Origin: Saposhnikovia divaricata | Lineage: Eukaryota; Streptophyta; Magnoliopsida; Apiales; Apiaceae | Length of the DNA stretch: 64,000 nucleotides | Direction of reading: 5' to 3' | Assembly (NCBI GenBank): GCA_036435485.1 | Contig: CM071594.1 | Location: 197,064,216-197,128,215 of the forward strand | In this document: positions 49,046 to 61,413 of the stretch, one piece after another | Layout: every line of letters begins with the position of its first letter | How positions within the stretch are numbered: position 1 is the first letter of the stretch | Program-made: the position numbers and the translations under genes | The notes under the pieces: generated by a model | Told to the model about the DNA's origin: nothing | The model's input: only the letters and a program-made list of their open reading frames with translations | The model's database searches: none

Positions 49046-49563
49046 TGTTAGGCCAAATACACAATTATAATCAAGATCGTATGAGAGAGTAACAATAGAA
49101 TACGCGTTTAAACAATTAAAAACTGTTTGGAATTAATAACTCCTCTCTCAGTGATGTAAAATATCACATAGAGCTGCTTAGGTTACAATGAATAATGTTT
49201 TTCAATGATCGATACCCTTCTAGGGTTAACCTAACTGTATTTATAAGATATACAGCTGCTATACAATCGATAATTGATACTCCTATAAATTAGCTATACA
49301 ATTGATATCAATTACGATTGCTACGCGTCTCCTTAGTCAACTCAATCTCATTGATAGCCATCCAATCTTCAAAGATATTGCTTCCATAATAATTCTTCAA
49401 ACACTGTTGACCAGTAAACGCTTCCTCCAGACAGAGTTTAACAAACTCTGTCGAGCTTCCAACTGTCAGCGTTTAACTAAACTCTGACTGCTTCCATCTA
49501 AACTCTGATTTATCACTGTAACACTTAAACACTGATTAATATTCACATCAGTTATTTCTAACA
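49046..49563 (-). repeat. Sire 3' LTR
   Basis: 518 bp. The polypurine tract (CTCCCCCAAC on the plus strand, 49566-49575) adjoins it. Confidence 0.88.
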
Positions 49564-49717
49564 ATCTCCCCCAACTTGTTCATTAGCAAAAATGCACAAG
49601 TTTAACAATAATTGATGATGTCAAAAAAAAATAAACAAATACAGTGTTTAATATACAAACAGAGTTTAACTTCTACTTAACAAAATCTACAGAAAACAAG
49701 AAAATTCTTACAGAGTT

Positions 49718-52700
49718 TTAATCCTTAATCTCCTCAACATCTGGTGTTGTTCTAAGGTAGTCGATAAGTAATCTTCTTTCAGCATTTTCAAGCTCTGTCT
49801 GCATAACCTCCTTGATCTCTTTTAGCTTAGGATCATCTTCACCAGTTTGATAAATAGCAGACCTCAGATCATAGATTTTGTTTCTTCTCATCTCATTCCC
49901 CAGTCTGATGAACTGTGCTTTTGCTGACTCTGAGTTAAAATCAAGAACTGTTATACCCAGGTCTGTTTTCAGTTTAGCACTGTCCTTCTTCATCTCAACA
50001 ATATTCCCATGATAATCTCTGTACTTTGGGACATATTGACTGTTGTATCTCATACCTCTGACTGCCAAATTATGCAACATCTTCTTCTTTAGCACATTTG
50101 CAGCTTGTTGAGTCCTTTGATTTTTCACCTTGAAGAGATATAGAACATATTCTAATTCCTCCCATAGCTTCAAATCAAGATCATACTCACCAATTTTGTA
50201 CACAGTACCATCTTCCATGAAATACAGCAGAAAGTCTTTATCCAAACTTCTTTGATGAATCAACTGAACTGATTCCAGTCTGTCTACACTCTCCTGAGTA
50301 CCACCAAGATCTGGAACAGCCAGTGATGAAGGATCTCGAGGACCAGTATTCATTCTGACTTCTTTATGAGAGCCCAATCCAGATTTATCTCGACCTTGCT
50401 TACCAGTTAAAGCTCTACCATGCAGAAAATCAGTAGTAGTACCTCCAGTCATCAGAGTTGGATCATGAAGTGTTGGTTTTCCAAAAACCATTTGCATCTG
50501 AGTAGATAAAGGTCTCTGTACAACTTGTGTAGCAACAGTGGTTGTATTCTTCTTCTTTGAACCTTCTCCTTCTTCAACAATTCCTTTTAGCTTCAATCTA
50601 GCTTCAGCTTCTGTTGGTTTATTAGATACTTGTGATCTTTGATCAGCACCAACATTTTCTTTAATCACAATGCCTTTAAGAACAGGCCTAGGAGCTTTTT
50701 CTTTCTTTTTAAACTTTTCAGACTTTAAAGCTTTCTGATGTTCTTCTTGTAGATTCTTTTCTTCAGCTTTAATGTCTTCAATAGTAACTCCTTCTTGATT
50801 TTCTTCCAGAAATAACTTAGCAGCCAGTTCTTCATCTGTCTGTGGATTTTCAGTGAATAATAAACTCCTGGTTTTTGAAGTACCCTGAGCATCAGTAATT
50901 ATTCCAACAGACTTTGACTTAGAAGGCTTGCTAGATCTCAGACTTTGATCAGCTCTGAATCTCTTCCCTTTGTCATTTGCTCCTGCTCCTCCATCTTCAG
51001 TATCATCCTCCTTAGTCAGAGTTTGAGATTGCCTGCAATTAGACTTAGCAACTCTCTCCCTCCTTTTGACATCATCAGGAATCAAGATAGATGTAATCAG
51101 CTCCAAGGAGTTAGCAATGGAATCAATCTTCCCAGACAAGATATTCTGATTTTGTTCAACTTGACCTAGCCTCTGAAACAGAGTTTCTTGAGCTTTGGAA
51201 ATGGTCTTAAACTTTGTCTGATTATCCCTCTGCATAGTCATATCTCTAGCAACAACATCAGCTCTCAGTTCATTAATAGCTTTTTGAGACTCATCAAATC
51301 TTTCATTTAGAGTCTTGACTTGAACAATGGTTGCTTGTAGACTTGAGAGAATATCAGGATTTGAGATCTTTGTGTCAGATTGATGCACAAATTTAGCTGC
51401 TCTTTCAATAGGAAAAATACAATCTGACTTATACCAATCCCTTGAATTCTTGGCAAAGTGCTCAGCTTCAATGTCATGTTGATGTGAAGGTTTAGAAAAA
51501 GGTGTGTGCTTAGCATCAGTTTGAACTGGTATACTCTGAGAAGAGTTTGATTCTGCACTTCCTTCATCTTCAACATCAACAGCTGCATCTTCAACTTGAT
51601 CAACATTCTCTGCAACAATATCTGCAGGTGTATCTCTAGTCTCAACATACTTTGGAACTTCAACTTGTTCAACCTCTTCACCTTGTTCAGGAACCTGGTG
51701 AGCATCAGAGAATAGCTCAGCGTGTGATGCCACTGTTTCATCAAGTACTACAGTAGGCTGATCAGCTGCACCAGTTTCTTCAGAGTTTGCAATAATAGGT
51801 GAAAGAGGAACATTAATGTGATCAGAGAATGGTATGAATGTGTCAACAAAATCATCCATAGCAGTAAAACCTTCTCTGTTGTCCTCATCAATTTGTACAT
51901 TGGCAGTTGTATTGGCAGCTTCTTCTGCAGTATATATCTCAACAGTAGGTATTTCTTTGGAAATCACCTCTGGAGCTTCAAAGTTCATTTCCTCATCAGA
52001 ATCATCAAAAATCAATCTTCTTCTTTTAACTTAAGGCACTTCTGCTCTTCAGTTGAATCATCTAGAACAGAAGGTGATGGAGGTCTGTTTGCTCTTTCCT
52101 TTCTAGCTCTTTTAGGCCTGACAGACTCCTTATGAGTTGTAACAGATTCCCTTCTAGCTCTAGCTAATCGATGCTGTGTATTTGCTGCTGTGTGTTTTCT
52201 TCTACCTCCATGTTTTGGTTTGGGTTGGGTAAGAGATGGTTGTTGTTCAGGTTGAGGTTGAGATTGAGATTGGGTTTGTGTTTCAGTGTTTAAAGTTGAA
52301 GGTTCAGTGTGTGTAGGTGGTTAAATGGGTTCGGTGTTTATAGATTGTTGTGGTTCAGAGTTTGTAGGTTCAGGCTCAGGATGTGGAGGGTCTTGAGGTT
52401 GATGTAGGAAATTTTGAATTGCAAGAGGCAACACCAAATCAGATAATTGCTCCTTGTTAGCATCTTTGTTGGTTAAATCAGAGAATATCCTCTTATTAAC
52501 CTTAAAGGCTAGAATGGTGTCATCCTCAGAAATTTCAACACCAGCAACACAAGCAGTGAATAATAATTGACAAAATCTAGCAAAATACACAGTACTAGAC
52601 TCTGACAACCTGTCACCTATATTCATTAAAACAAGTCTGCCAAAATCGAAATTACTTCCATAAAGAAGAGAATGCCCGATTTGAAGACTGTCAGTAGGAA

Positions 52701-53187
52701 TGGCATCCAAGTTTGTGACTTTCTTGCCAAAAGCCCTTGTGATGCAATCAAAGAAGAAACTCCACTCCTTCCTGAGCATTGGTCTTTTTACATTACCAAG
52801 TCTTGCTAGAGAGTCTGAACAACCAAGTTGCTGCAACATCTCCTTCAATTGATTCTCACCAGCAACACTGTAAGAAGTGTGAGTGTCGAAACCCATAGTA
52901 TCTCTAACTGTTGTAGTTGTAATCACATACTCTGTCTCCTCATAAGTGAAAACGATTGATGGATTCCCATTCTCTCCTCCATTGTCATACACAGAGTTTT
53001 TCCAGAAAGTAGCAATCTGCGAGGCAGAAAGCGTTTGTGGTTCGACTAGAGCTGTGCCAATCTCTGAATCTCCCAAAAAGTTTTGAATCAGATGAAACGC
53101 CTCTGGAACATTTTCATTGTTCAATGGGGCTGCATAATTGTTGGGAACGAACAATAATCCTTGAGCAGTAAAAGCTTTAGTGGCCAT
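49718..53187 (-). pseudogene. Post-pol (envelope-like) ORF of the Sire element, broken
   Basis: A long extra reading frame between pol and the 3' LTR; Sire elements often carry such an envelope-like ORF of unclear role. The N-terminal part from the ATG at 53187 (MATKAFTAQGLLFVPNNY) is open to a stop at 52321. A basic, Pro/Gln-rich stretch follows in the same frame, then a shift near 52025 leads into a 765-codon frame ending at 49718. That part is acidic at first and has a likely coiled coil (about 51100-51350: heptad-like LQATIVQVKTLNERFDESQK onward) and Lys/Glu-rich regions. I see no clear signal peptide or C-terminal membrane span, so an envelope function is not supported by this copy. Confidence 0.65.
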
Positions 53188-54601
53188 TAGAATCGATTTG
53201 AGAAGAAAATATGAGTGAAAAAGATATGTAGCAAAGGTGTTTGTGAAAATGTGCAAATGAGATAGCAAGTAACTGTGAGTGGGTTGTGTGCAAAGAAAAT
53301 AACCGTGTAAGTAAAAATGATTAGAGTTGTAATAAAAAAGTAAAACCCAATCGTTTTAACATAATACACTCACCAATTACTCAATTAATGTGCAAGTGGG
53401 ACATATTAGTGGGTGAGTGGGACACGTGGCACATGTATAATGGAACAACTATGCACGTTCAGTAACTATAGCAATAAATACTGCTAATTTCTCTCCCATT
53501 ACCAACACACTTTACCACTCCAACACTCATTAACTGTTGGCAATAATTTATTTTATTTTTCAAAAAAAAAAACTCTTTTTACCCCAAGTATGTAAATTGT
53601 CTGAAATATATTACCTTAGAGTATTAGACAAAATTCGTCAGCGTTTGTCAATTCTCCAACTGCATTACCATAATCCTTTCAAAAACTGCACAGGTGTGAA
53701 TATATGTGTGTGTATAGCAGAGTTTACCAATTCAAATTTTAGAGCATCTAATTTTTCATAAAATCCATAAAGTAAATCAGTAAACACTGGATGCACAAAC
53801 TCTCATAGTAAACACTGAATGTATGATGAATGCTAAACTCTGTAGTAAACGATTTATATACAGTAATATTTAATTAATTTATAACCCCCGTCAATTTTTT
53901 TTTTTGTTTCTCCAGTAATTAGAGGTTGGAACTAGTCACCAAAAATTCTATAATTTTAGCCCTTATCATTTTGATAAGTTCCTGGGTCTTCCTAGTCTTT
54001 GACTAGTCACCAAAAATTAGAGAATTTTAGCCCTTACTATATACCAGCAAGTTCCTGGGTCGTCCTAGACACCAACATAATCTCAAAGGAGTTCTAACAG
54101 TCTATATACATTTGCGTTGGGGGTTGACTAATAACAAAATCTAACTTAACAGTATATAACTAACAGAGTTTAGAGCTCATCAACATCAGAAATTATTCAT
54201 GAGAGGCAATGCACACAGTATTTACAGACTCGGAGTTTAGGATAAATAAACTAAAAGATGCTATAAATATGAAACAGTATCATGCTGTGTTAATTTTCTG
54301 CACAATCTAAGATTATATCACAAATAACTTAGAAGGATTCATGATTAATTACTGAGAATCATGCTTCATACAAATTTCTTCATTGGTGTTAACATTTAGA
54401 CAAAAACATTATCAGAGTTTCTCAGAGTTTATCCAACATGTCAACAGTGTATGACCTACAGAGCATGCTATCAGAATTTAACAGTTAACTAACAGAGTTT
54501 GCATAGCAGAGTTTAACAACAGAGTTCACATAGCAGTTAACATACCATAGAATTATGAGCAACACGTTACATAAGTAAAATTTTGAGTCTAACCAATATC
54601 T
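53188..54601 (-). other. Non-coding spacer between pol and the extra ORF
   Basis: 1.4 kb without a coding frame. It contains a tandem-like pair of TAGTCACCAAAAATT...TTTTAGCCCTTA (about 53934-53965 and 54003-54033) and six copies of CAGAGTTT. Confidence 0.6.
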
Positions 54602-56299
54602 CTAGTCAAAACCAGAGACCCTTCCTGGATCATTTACCAGCCTTGTAAATACAGCTTCACTAAATGGCTTGGTGAAGATATCTGCAAGCTGTTGTTCTGT
54701 AGACACAAAATGAAGCTCAATATTCCCTTCCTCTACATGTTCTCTGATAAAGTGGTACCTTATGCTGATGTGCTTGGTCATTGAATGCTGTACTGGATTA
54801 CCTGTCATAGCAATAGCACTTTGATTATCACAGTAAATAGGTATTTTACTGTACCTCAATCCATAATCCAGCAGTTTATTCTTCATCCACAGAATCTGTG
54901 CACAAAAGCTACCAGCTGCAATATACTCTGCTTCAGCTGTAGATGTAGAAATTGATTTATGTTTCTTGTTGTACCAAGAAACAAGTCTGTCACCCAGAAA
55001 TTGACAACTTCCACTGGTGCTTTTTCTGTCTATCTTGCAGCCTGCAAAGTCTACATCAGAGTAACCAAGTAGCTTGAAATCTGATTCTCTAGGATACCAC
55101 AGACCTAAGGTTATGGTTCCCTTGAGATACTTAAAAATCCTCTTCACAGCTGTTAGATGTGGTTCTCTGGGATCTGCCTGAAACCTTGCACAGAGACAAG
55201 TTGCATACATAATATCAGGCCTGCTAGCTGTTAGATAAAGAAGAGACCCTATCATGCCTCTGTAGTTTGTCATATCAACTGAAACTCTTGTGTCTTTGTC
55301 CAACTTTGTTGCTGTTGCCATGGGAGTTGATGCAGATGAGCAGTCAAGCATACCAAATTTCTTGAGAAGATTTCTGGTATATTTTGCTTGATTTATGAAG
55401 ATCCCATCATCTGTTTGCTTCACCTGTAGGCCTAGAAAATAACTAAGCTCTCCCATCATGCTCATTTGATACCTGGACTGCATGAGCTTGGCAAACTTTT
55501 TACAGAGTTTATCATTAGTAGACCCAAAAATTATGTCATCAACATATATCTGAACTAAAAGCAAGTCATCACCATAGTTAAAGTTGAACAGTGTTTTATC
55601 AATTGCACCTCTGTTGAACCCACTTTCTAAAAGAAATTGAGCCAGAGTTTCATACCATGCTCTTGGTGCCTGCTTAAGTCCATAGAGTGCCTTATCCAGC
55701 CTGTAGACATAGTCTGGATATTTTGGATCCACAAAACCTGGTGGTTATTCAACAAACACTTCTTCTTCTTCAAGCTTCCCATTCAGAAAAGCACTTTTCA
55801 CATCCATCTGAAATACCTTGAATTTCTTGTGAGAGGCATATGCTAGAAAAATTCTTATTGCCTCCAATCTTGCAACTGGAGCAAAAGTTTCATCATAGTC
55901 TATTCCTTCCTGCTGTGAATAGCCTTTTGCCACAAGTCTAGCCTTGTTCTTTGTAACAACTCCCTCACTGTCAGTTTTGTTTCTGAAAACCCATCTAGTA
56001 CCAACAACAGATCTATGCTTTGGTCTAGGTACAAGGGTCCATACTTCATTCCTTTCAAATTCATTTAACTCCTCCTGCATTGTTGTTATCCAGTCAGCAT
56101 CTTGAAGAGCTTCTTCTACTTTCTTTGGTTCATTTTTTGACAAGAATGCATGAAATAGACATTCACTTGTTGTAGAACTTCTTGTCCTTACTTTTGCATC
56201 TGGATCTCCAACAACTAAATCAGGTGTATGAGATTTTGTCCATTTCCTAGCAGAAGGTAAATGGCTTCTATCAGTATATGATCCTCCCTCTTGATCCAT
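54602..56299 (-). pseudogene. Sire pol: reverse transcriptase and RNase H, one internal stop
   Basis: Copia-type RT begins in the 56299-55745 part (WTLVPRPKHRSVVGTRWVFR, then FAPVARLEAIR and FQMDVKSAFLNG). A TAA at 55745-55747 interrupts it just before PPGF, and the frame resumes to 54602 with LDKALYGLKQAPRAWY, the catalytic YVDDIIFG (near 55530), SRPDIMYA, and RNase H motifs DVDFAGCKIDRKST, TAEAEYIA and HISIRYHFIRE. All catalytic blocks are recognisable. Confidence 0.88.
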
Positions 56300-56305
56300 G
56301 TTCTC

Positions 56306-57943
56306 CTAATTATCTTGTTGTCTTTCTTCATTTTCTGAGGCTCCCCCTGAATTTGACTGCTCAGAGTTTGAACTGTTAGATTTTGCACTTTCAGAGTTTG
56401 AGTCATCAGAGTTTGATCCAGATTTTTCAGTTGAGTCACTATCAGAATTTGAGTCCTCATTTTGATCATGCTCCCCCTCAACTGGTTCTCCCCTTTGTTC
56501 TGGCTGAGAAGTTTCTTCAGTGTTTACCAGTAGAGGTTCAGAGAATGCTTCAACAGAGTTTGTCAGATCAGTTTCATCAGAGTTTACTTCATCAGAGATT
56601 AAGTCTTCATTTTCAAAGAGCAGTTGATCATGTTCATTTACATCTTCAAGTCCAGTTATTTTCTTGTCATCAAATGACACATGAATTGACTCCATGATCA
56701 CCTTGGTTCTCAGATTATAAACTCTGAATGCCTTAGTTGACAGTGGATAGCCAAAAAAAATTCCTTCATCAGCTTTTAACTCAAATTTGGTCAACTGTTC
56801 AGGGTGAGTTTTCAACACAAAACATTTGCACCCAAAAATATGAAAATATTTCAGGTTTGGCTTCTTTTCCCTCACCATCTCATATGGTGTTTTTCCATGC
56901 TTGTTGATCAGTGTGGCATTTTGAGTAAAACAGGCTGTTTGAACTGCTTCTGCCCAGAAATAGGTTGGCAAATTTGTTTCATCAAGCATAGTTTTGGCAG
57001 CTTCTATCAAGGTTCTGTTCTTCCTCTCAACTACACCATTTTGCTGTGGTGTACTAGGTGCAGAAAACTCTTGCTTCAATCCTCTGTTCTTGCAGAATTC
57101 TTCCATTGTTGCATTCTTGAATTCAGTTCCATTATCACTTCTGATTATTTTGACTTTGTGTTTTGATCCTTTGTCCAGCAGCTTTACATGCTCCATCAGA
57201 GTTAATGCAGTTTCATCCTTCTTTGCTAGAAAATACACCCAAGTGTATCTGGTGTGTTCATCAACAATGACTAGAGCATATTTCTTTCTTTGAATTGACA
57301 AGACATTCACTGGTCCAAAGAGATCAACATGTAGAAGATGATAAGGATCAATAATTGAAGATTCAGACTTGCTCTTGAAAGATGACTTTCTTTGTTTGGC
57401 CTTTTGACAGGAATCACACAGGCCATCAACATTTAATAAAGACTTTGGAAGTCCTCTTACAAGATCCTTTCTTATCAACTCATTAATGTTGTTCAGATTC
57501 AGATGAGAGAGTTTCTTATGCCACTTCCAACTCTCTTCACTAGACATTCTTGTAGACAGGCACACAGCTTTTCCATCAGAGTTTGCCAATAAACTTGCTT
57601 CATAGATATTATTGCGCCTGTGTCCAACTAGAACAACTTTCCCTGTAGATTTACTGATGATTTCACAGTATTCAGGCTGAAAATCTACATGATATCCTCT
57701 GTCACAGATTTGACTCACAGATAGCAGATCATGCTTGAGTCCTGGAACCAGAGCTACATTTGTGATGATGACACTTCCAAGATTGATATTGCCATATCCC
57801 AGAGTACGTCCTATGTTGCCATCTCCATAGGAAACTTTTGGGCCAGCCTTTTCCACATACTCTGATAGCAGGGCTTTATTTCCAGTCATGTGTCCTGAAC
57901 ATCCACTGTCCACGACTAGGGTACTCTCCCTGATGCCCTGCAA
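56306..57943 (-). pseudogene. Sire pol: protease and integrase
   Basis: The protease active site DSGCSGHMTG lies at the start, followed by the GAG-pre-integrase segment (WHKKLSHLN, CDSCQKAK: HHCC zinc motif) and an integrase core with D in HVDLFGPV, D in IRSDNGTEF and E in NGVVERKNRT. After the core comes a Ser/Asn/Asp/Glu-rich linker encoded largely by repeats of AACTCTGA. A TAG at 56306-56308 separates it from the RT part. Upstream it is not in frame with the preceding zinc-finger segment. Confidence 0.88.
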
Positions 57944-57977
57944 TCACAAACAATCACTGAAGGTCAGATTTAAGGAT

Positions 57978-58400
57978 TCAGACTTGCTTGGATCCTTTGG
58001 ATTTCTTAATTTTGTTAGCTTTAGCAGCGGAATTTACATTATCAGAGTTTAAGCTAACTTTTTCAGAGTTTACACTTGCAGAATTAACCTTAACCCATTT
58101 CAAATTGGGCTTAAGTTCATAGTAGTTATGATAAATAGCATGATAATCCCTGCAAGTATAAATAGAATGCCAAGTAATTCCACAATGTTTGCATAAAGTC
58201 TGTGGTCTAGTTCTAACATTATCTTTCTTTACTTCAGACTTGGAAGGTAAAGAATTAATGTTTTTGTTCTTCCTGCAGAAACTAGCAAGATGGTTAGTGC
58301 TACCACAGTTATGACATGTCTTTCTTGGAGCAAAAGTAGCAAGCATTGGATAATTACCTTGAGTAATGCATACTTTACCATTTCTATTCTTCCTAGACAC
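57978..58400 (-). pseudogene. Sire gag-pol linker with two extra Cys/His fingers
   Basis: A segment between gag and protease with CHNCGSTNHLASFC and CKHCGITWHSIYTC, both CCHC-like, followed by a Ser/Asn/Val-rich stretch. It ends in a TGA at 57978-57980, where related elements usually have Trp (KQVW). Another stop near 57950 and a frame change lie before the protease. Confidence 0.7.
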
Positions 58401-58445
58401 TCTCTGTTTCTTAGCAGATTTTAACTCCTTAAGCTTATGCTTGAG

Positions 58446-60588
58446 TTATTTATCTGTCATTGAACCAATATTAACCTGTTTAACACTAGTTTTTACTGGT
58501 TCTTTCTTAACAGCTTCTTGTTCAGCTTCAGACTTAGGTTCATTTATTCCATGAACAAATTTTGTAGATGGAAGATGTGTTCTAATTTTGACTTTGTTTT
58601 GAAACCTAAGTTCATCTCCCTCACAGTAACCTAAACCAACTGTGTCTGACTGAAAAACCTCTTGAGTGACTTTTCCAGAATGAGTCCAAGTTTTAATTAT
58701 GTGACTTTCCTTCTCCAATTCAGATTCTAGTTGCTTATATTTTCCTAGCAAATCCTGTTCTAGATAAACAGCATCATCTCTTTCTTTCTGAACTTGTTGC
58801 ATGTTTTCAAGTTTCTCTTCAACAATTTTATTTCTCACTTTAAGTTCAGAATTCTCAGATTTGATTCTCTCATTCTCTAAAGTCTGATCCCTATAACTGA
58901 TATGCAAAGCCTTAAGATAAATTCTCTATTCAGTTATATCATCAGTATTATAAGCATAGGTAGTTAGAGGTACCTTATTTTCAGAATCTTCAGATTCATT
59001 CTCAATAGAAGCCATGAGAGCATAGTTAACATCCTCATCTGAGTCTGAAGTGTCTGCCCAGTCTCTGCCTTTTGTGAAGAGTGCTTTTTCAGTTTTACCC
59101 TTCTTGCACTCAGGAGCATAGTGACCCATCTCCTTACACTTGTAGCATCATCTCTTTCTTTCTGAACTTGTTGCATGTTTTCAAGTTTCTCTTCAACAAT
59201 TTTATTTCTCACTTTAAGTTCAGAATTCTCAGATTTGATTCTCTCATTCTCTAAAGTCTGATCCCTATAACTGATATGCAAAGCCTTAAGATAAATTCTC
59301 TATTCAGTTATATCATCAGTATTATAAGCATAGGTAGTTAGAGGTACCTTATTTTCAGAATCTTCAGATTCATTCTCAATAGAAGCCATGAGAGCATAGT
59401 TAACATCCTCATCTGAGTCTGAAGTGTCTGCCCAGTCTCTGCCTTTTGTGAAGAGTGCTTTTTCAGTTTTACCCTTCTTGCACTCAGGAGCATAGTGACC
59501 CATCTCCTTACACTTGTAGCATTGAATCTCAGACTTGTCTTTCTTCCCAGACTTGGTATCCTTTCTCTCATACTTTCTGAAACTCTTTCTGTCAGAATTT
59601 GAATCTTTCTTAGAAAACCTTTTTCCCTTCTTGAAGTTCTTGAAACCCATCTTCTTGAAGGTCTTCACCATCAAAGCAGCCATTTGTAACATTTCTTCTT
59701 CATCATCCTCAGAGTGAGATGATTCATCAGTGTTTGAATCAACATCAGAGTTTGATGACTCACTTTCAGAATGTATGACTAAAGCCTTTCCCTTAGCTTT
59801 CTTCCTTGATGCTTCCTTCTTCAAGGGTTTTTCTTCAACCTTAAGAGCAACAGACTTTGTCTTCTTGCTTGATCTCCTGTTTCTCTGCTCCAATTCCAAT
59901 TCATGAGTTTTGAGCAGCCCATAGATTTCATCAATCTCAGTATCAGCAAGATCATAGTTATCTCTATAGTGGTTGTCTTCACATCCCACTTTTCAGGTAA
60001 GGCAAGAAGAAATTTGAGATTTGAGTCTTCTAGATCATACTCTTTGTTAACCAGTGACAAATCATTGAGAAGTTTACAGAATCTGTCAAATGTTTCTGTC
60101 ATGGTTTCTTCAGATTTAGCCTCAAAATGCTCATACTCCTGTGTGAGTATGTTCCTTCTATTCTTCTTGATAGCAGCAGTTCCTTGACATCTAACCTCAA
60201 GAGCATCCCAAATTTCTTTGGCAGTAGTGCAGTTAATCACTTTATTAGACATAACATTGTCTAAAGCACTATGAAGTAGATGCCTAATTTTTGCATCCTT
60301 AGCAATAGATGAAAGATCTTCAGTAGTCAGATCTTTCTTCTCCTTTGGAACTGTTCTAGCTTCTTGACCAGCAGTAGCAATAGATAGCTTTGTAGGTTTA
60401 TGAGGACCTTCATAAATTCTGTCAAGATATTCTGGATCTGTACCCTCCAGAAACATGGTCATCTTCACCTTCCAGATCGAATACACTGTTGGCCTGAGAA
60501 TAGGAACCCTGATTGTCTCATAACGACTCACAGTTTTAGGTTGAGCCTTCTCAGAACTTGAACCTATTGGATGAGGTATCTCTGCCAT
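58446..60588 (-). pseudogene. Sire gag, broken by frameshift, stop and 374-bp duplication
   Basis: Starts with MAEIPHPIGSSSEK at 60588, 63 nt after the LTR. The copia gag core is present (IWDALEVRCQGT, DRFCKLLNDL, LLALPEKWD), then a 1-nt frame change near 59965, a Lys-rich region, and the zinc knuckle CYKCKEMGHYAPEC near 59490-59525. An in-frame TAG follows DDITE (59300-59302) and recurs in the duplicated copy (58926-58928). The tail to 58446 is a likely coiled coil (NSELKVRNKIVEEKLENMQQ). Confidence 0.82.
58771..59518. repeat. 374-bp tandem duplication inside Sire gag
   Basis: 58771-59144 and 59145-59518 look identical on reading. The junctions share AGCA (CAGCATCATC / GTAGCATCATC / GTAGCATTGAA). 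Because 374 is not a multiple of three, the duplication shifts the frame. Both copies carry the same TAG. Confidence 0.92.
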
Positions 60589-60651
60589 TGATTATAGCTG
60601 TGTGTGTGGATCTTAAACTGTATAGAGTAACAGATTGGCTTTGATACCAAT
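60589..60651 (-). other. Sire leader with primer binding site
   Basis: TTGGTATCAAAGCCAATC (minus strand, about 60633-60650) adjoins the LTR; initiator-Met tRNA type. The gag ATG follows after a short leader. Confidence 0.75.
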
Positions 60652-61169
60652 TGTTAGGCCGAATACACAATTATAATCAAGATCGTATGAGAGATTAATA
60701 ATAGAATACGCGTTTAAATAATTAAAAACTGTTTGGAATTAATAACTCCTCTCTCAGTGATGTAAAATATCACAGAGAGCTGCTTAGGTTAAAATGAATA
60801 ATGTTTTTCAATTATCGATACCCTTCTAGGGTTAACCTAACTGTATTTATAAGATATACAGCTGCTATACAATCGATAATTGATACTCCTATAAATTAGC
60901 TATACAATTGATATCAATTACGATTGCTACACATCTCCTTAGTCAACTCAATCTCTTTGATAGCAATCCAATCTTCAAAGATATTGCTTCCATAATAATT
61001 CTTCAAACACTGTTGACCAGTAAACGCTTCCTCCAGACAGAGTTTAACAAACTCTGTCGAGCTTCCAACTGTCAGCGTTTAACTAAACTCTGACTGCTTC
61101 CAACTAAACTCTGATTTATCACTGTAACACTTAAACACTGATTAATATTCACATCAATTATTTCTAACA
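60652..61169 (-). repeat. Sire LTR shared by two interiors
   Basis: 5' LTR of the full copy. On its other side, polypurine tract and interior sequence of another copy begin immediately (ATCTCCCCCAAC at 61170). Confidence 0.88.
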
Positions 61170-61413
61170 ATCTCCCCCAACTTGTTCATTAGCAAAAATG
61201 CACAAGTTTAACAATAATTGATGATGTCAAAAAAAATAAACAAATACAGTGTTTAATATACAAACAGAGTTTAACTTCTACTTAACAAAATCTATAGAAA
61301 ACAAGAAAATTCTTACAGAGTTTTAATCCTTAATCTCCTCAACATCTGGTGTTGTTCTAAGGTAGTCGATAAGTTATCTTCTTTCAACATTTTCAAGCTC
61401 TGTCTGCATAACC
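61170..61413 (-). mobile_element. Truncated second Sire interior (3' end only)
   Basis: Matches 49564-49808 almost base for base: polypurine tract, 3' untranslated part, and the last codons of the post-pol ORF. It stops at GCATAACCTC, where unrelated sequence starting TGATAAGTGCA begins. Confidence 0.85.

Larger units (their letters stand above)
49046..61169 (-). mobile_element. Sire-type Ty1/copia retrotransposon with large post-pol ORF, decayed
   Basis: Two 518-bp LTRs (49046-49563 and 60652-61169; ends TGTTAGG...TTCTAACA on the plus strand) differ at about 12 sites by eye. On the minus strand: LTR, primer site TTGGTATCAAAGCC, gag, protease, integrase, RT-RNase H, a 1.4 kb spacer, a long extra ORF, the polypurine tract TTGGGGGAGA, LTR. 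The copia domain order (integrase before RT), and an extra ORF after pol, fit the Sire/Maximus lineage. Several stops and frameshifts make it non-autonomous. No target duplication can be read, because interior sequence rather than host DNA follows the right LTR. Confidence 0.88.

Noticed and set aside
57943..57990. A spliced intron between the Sire zinc-finger segment and the protease, since TTTGTGATTGCAG looks like an acceptor
   Set aside because: No matching donor is evident, and the segment is more simply explained by stops and a frame change in a decayed element with several other lesions.
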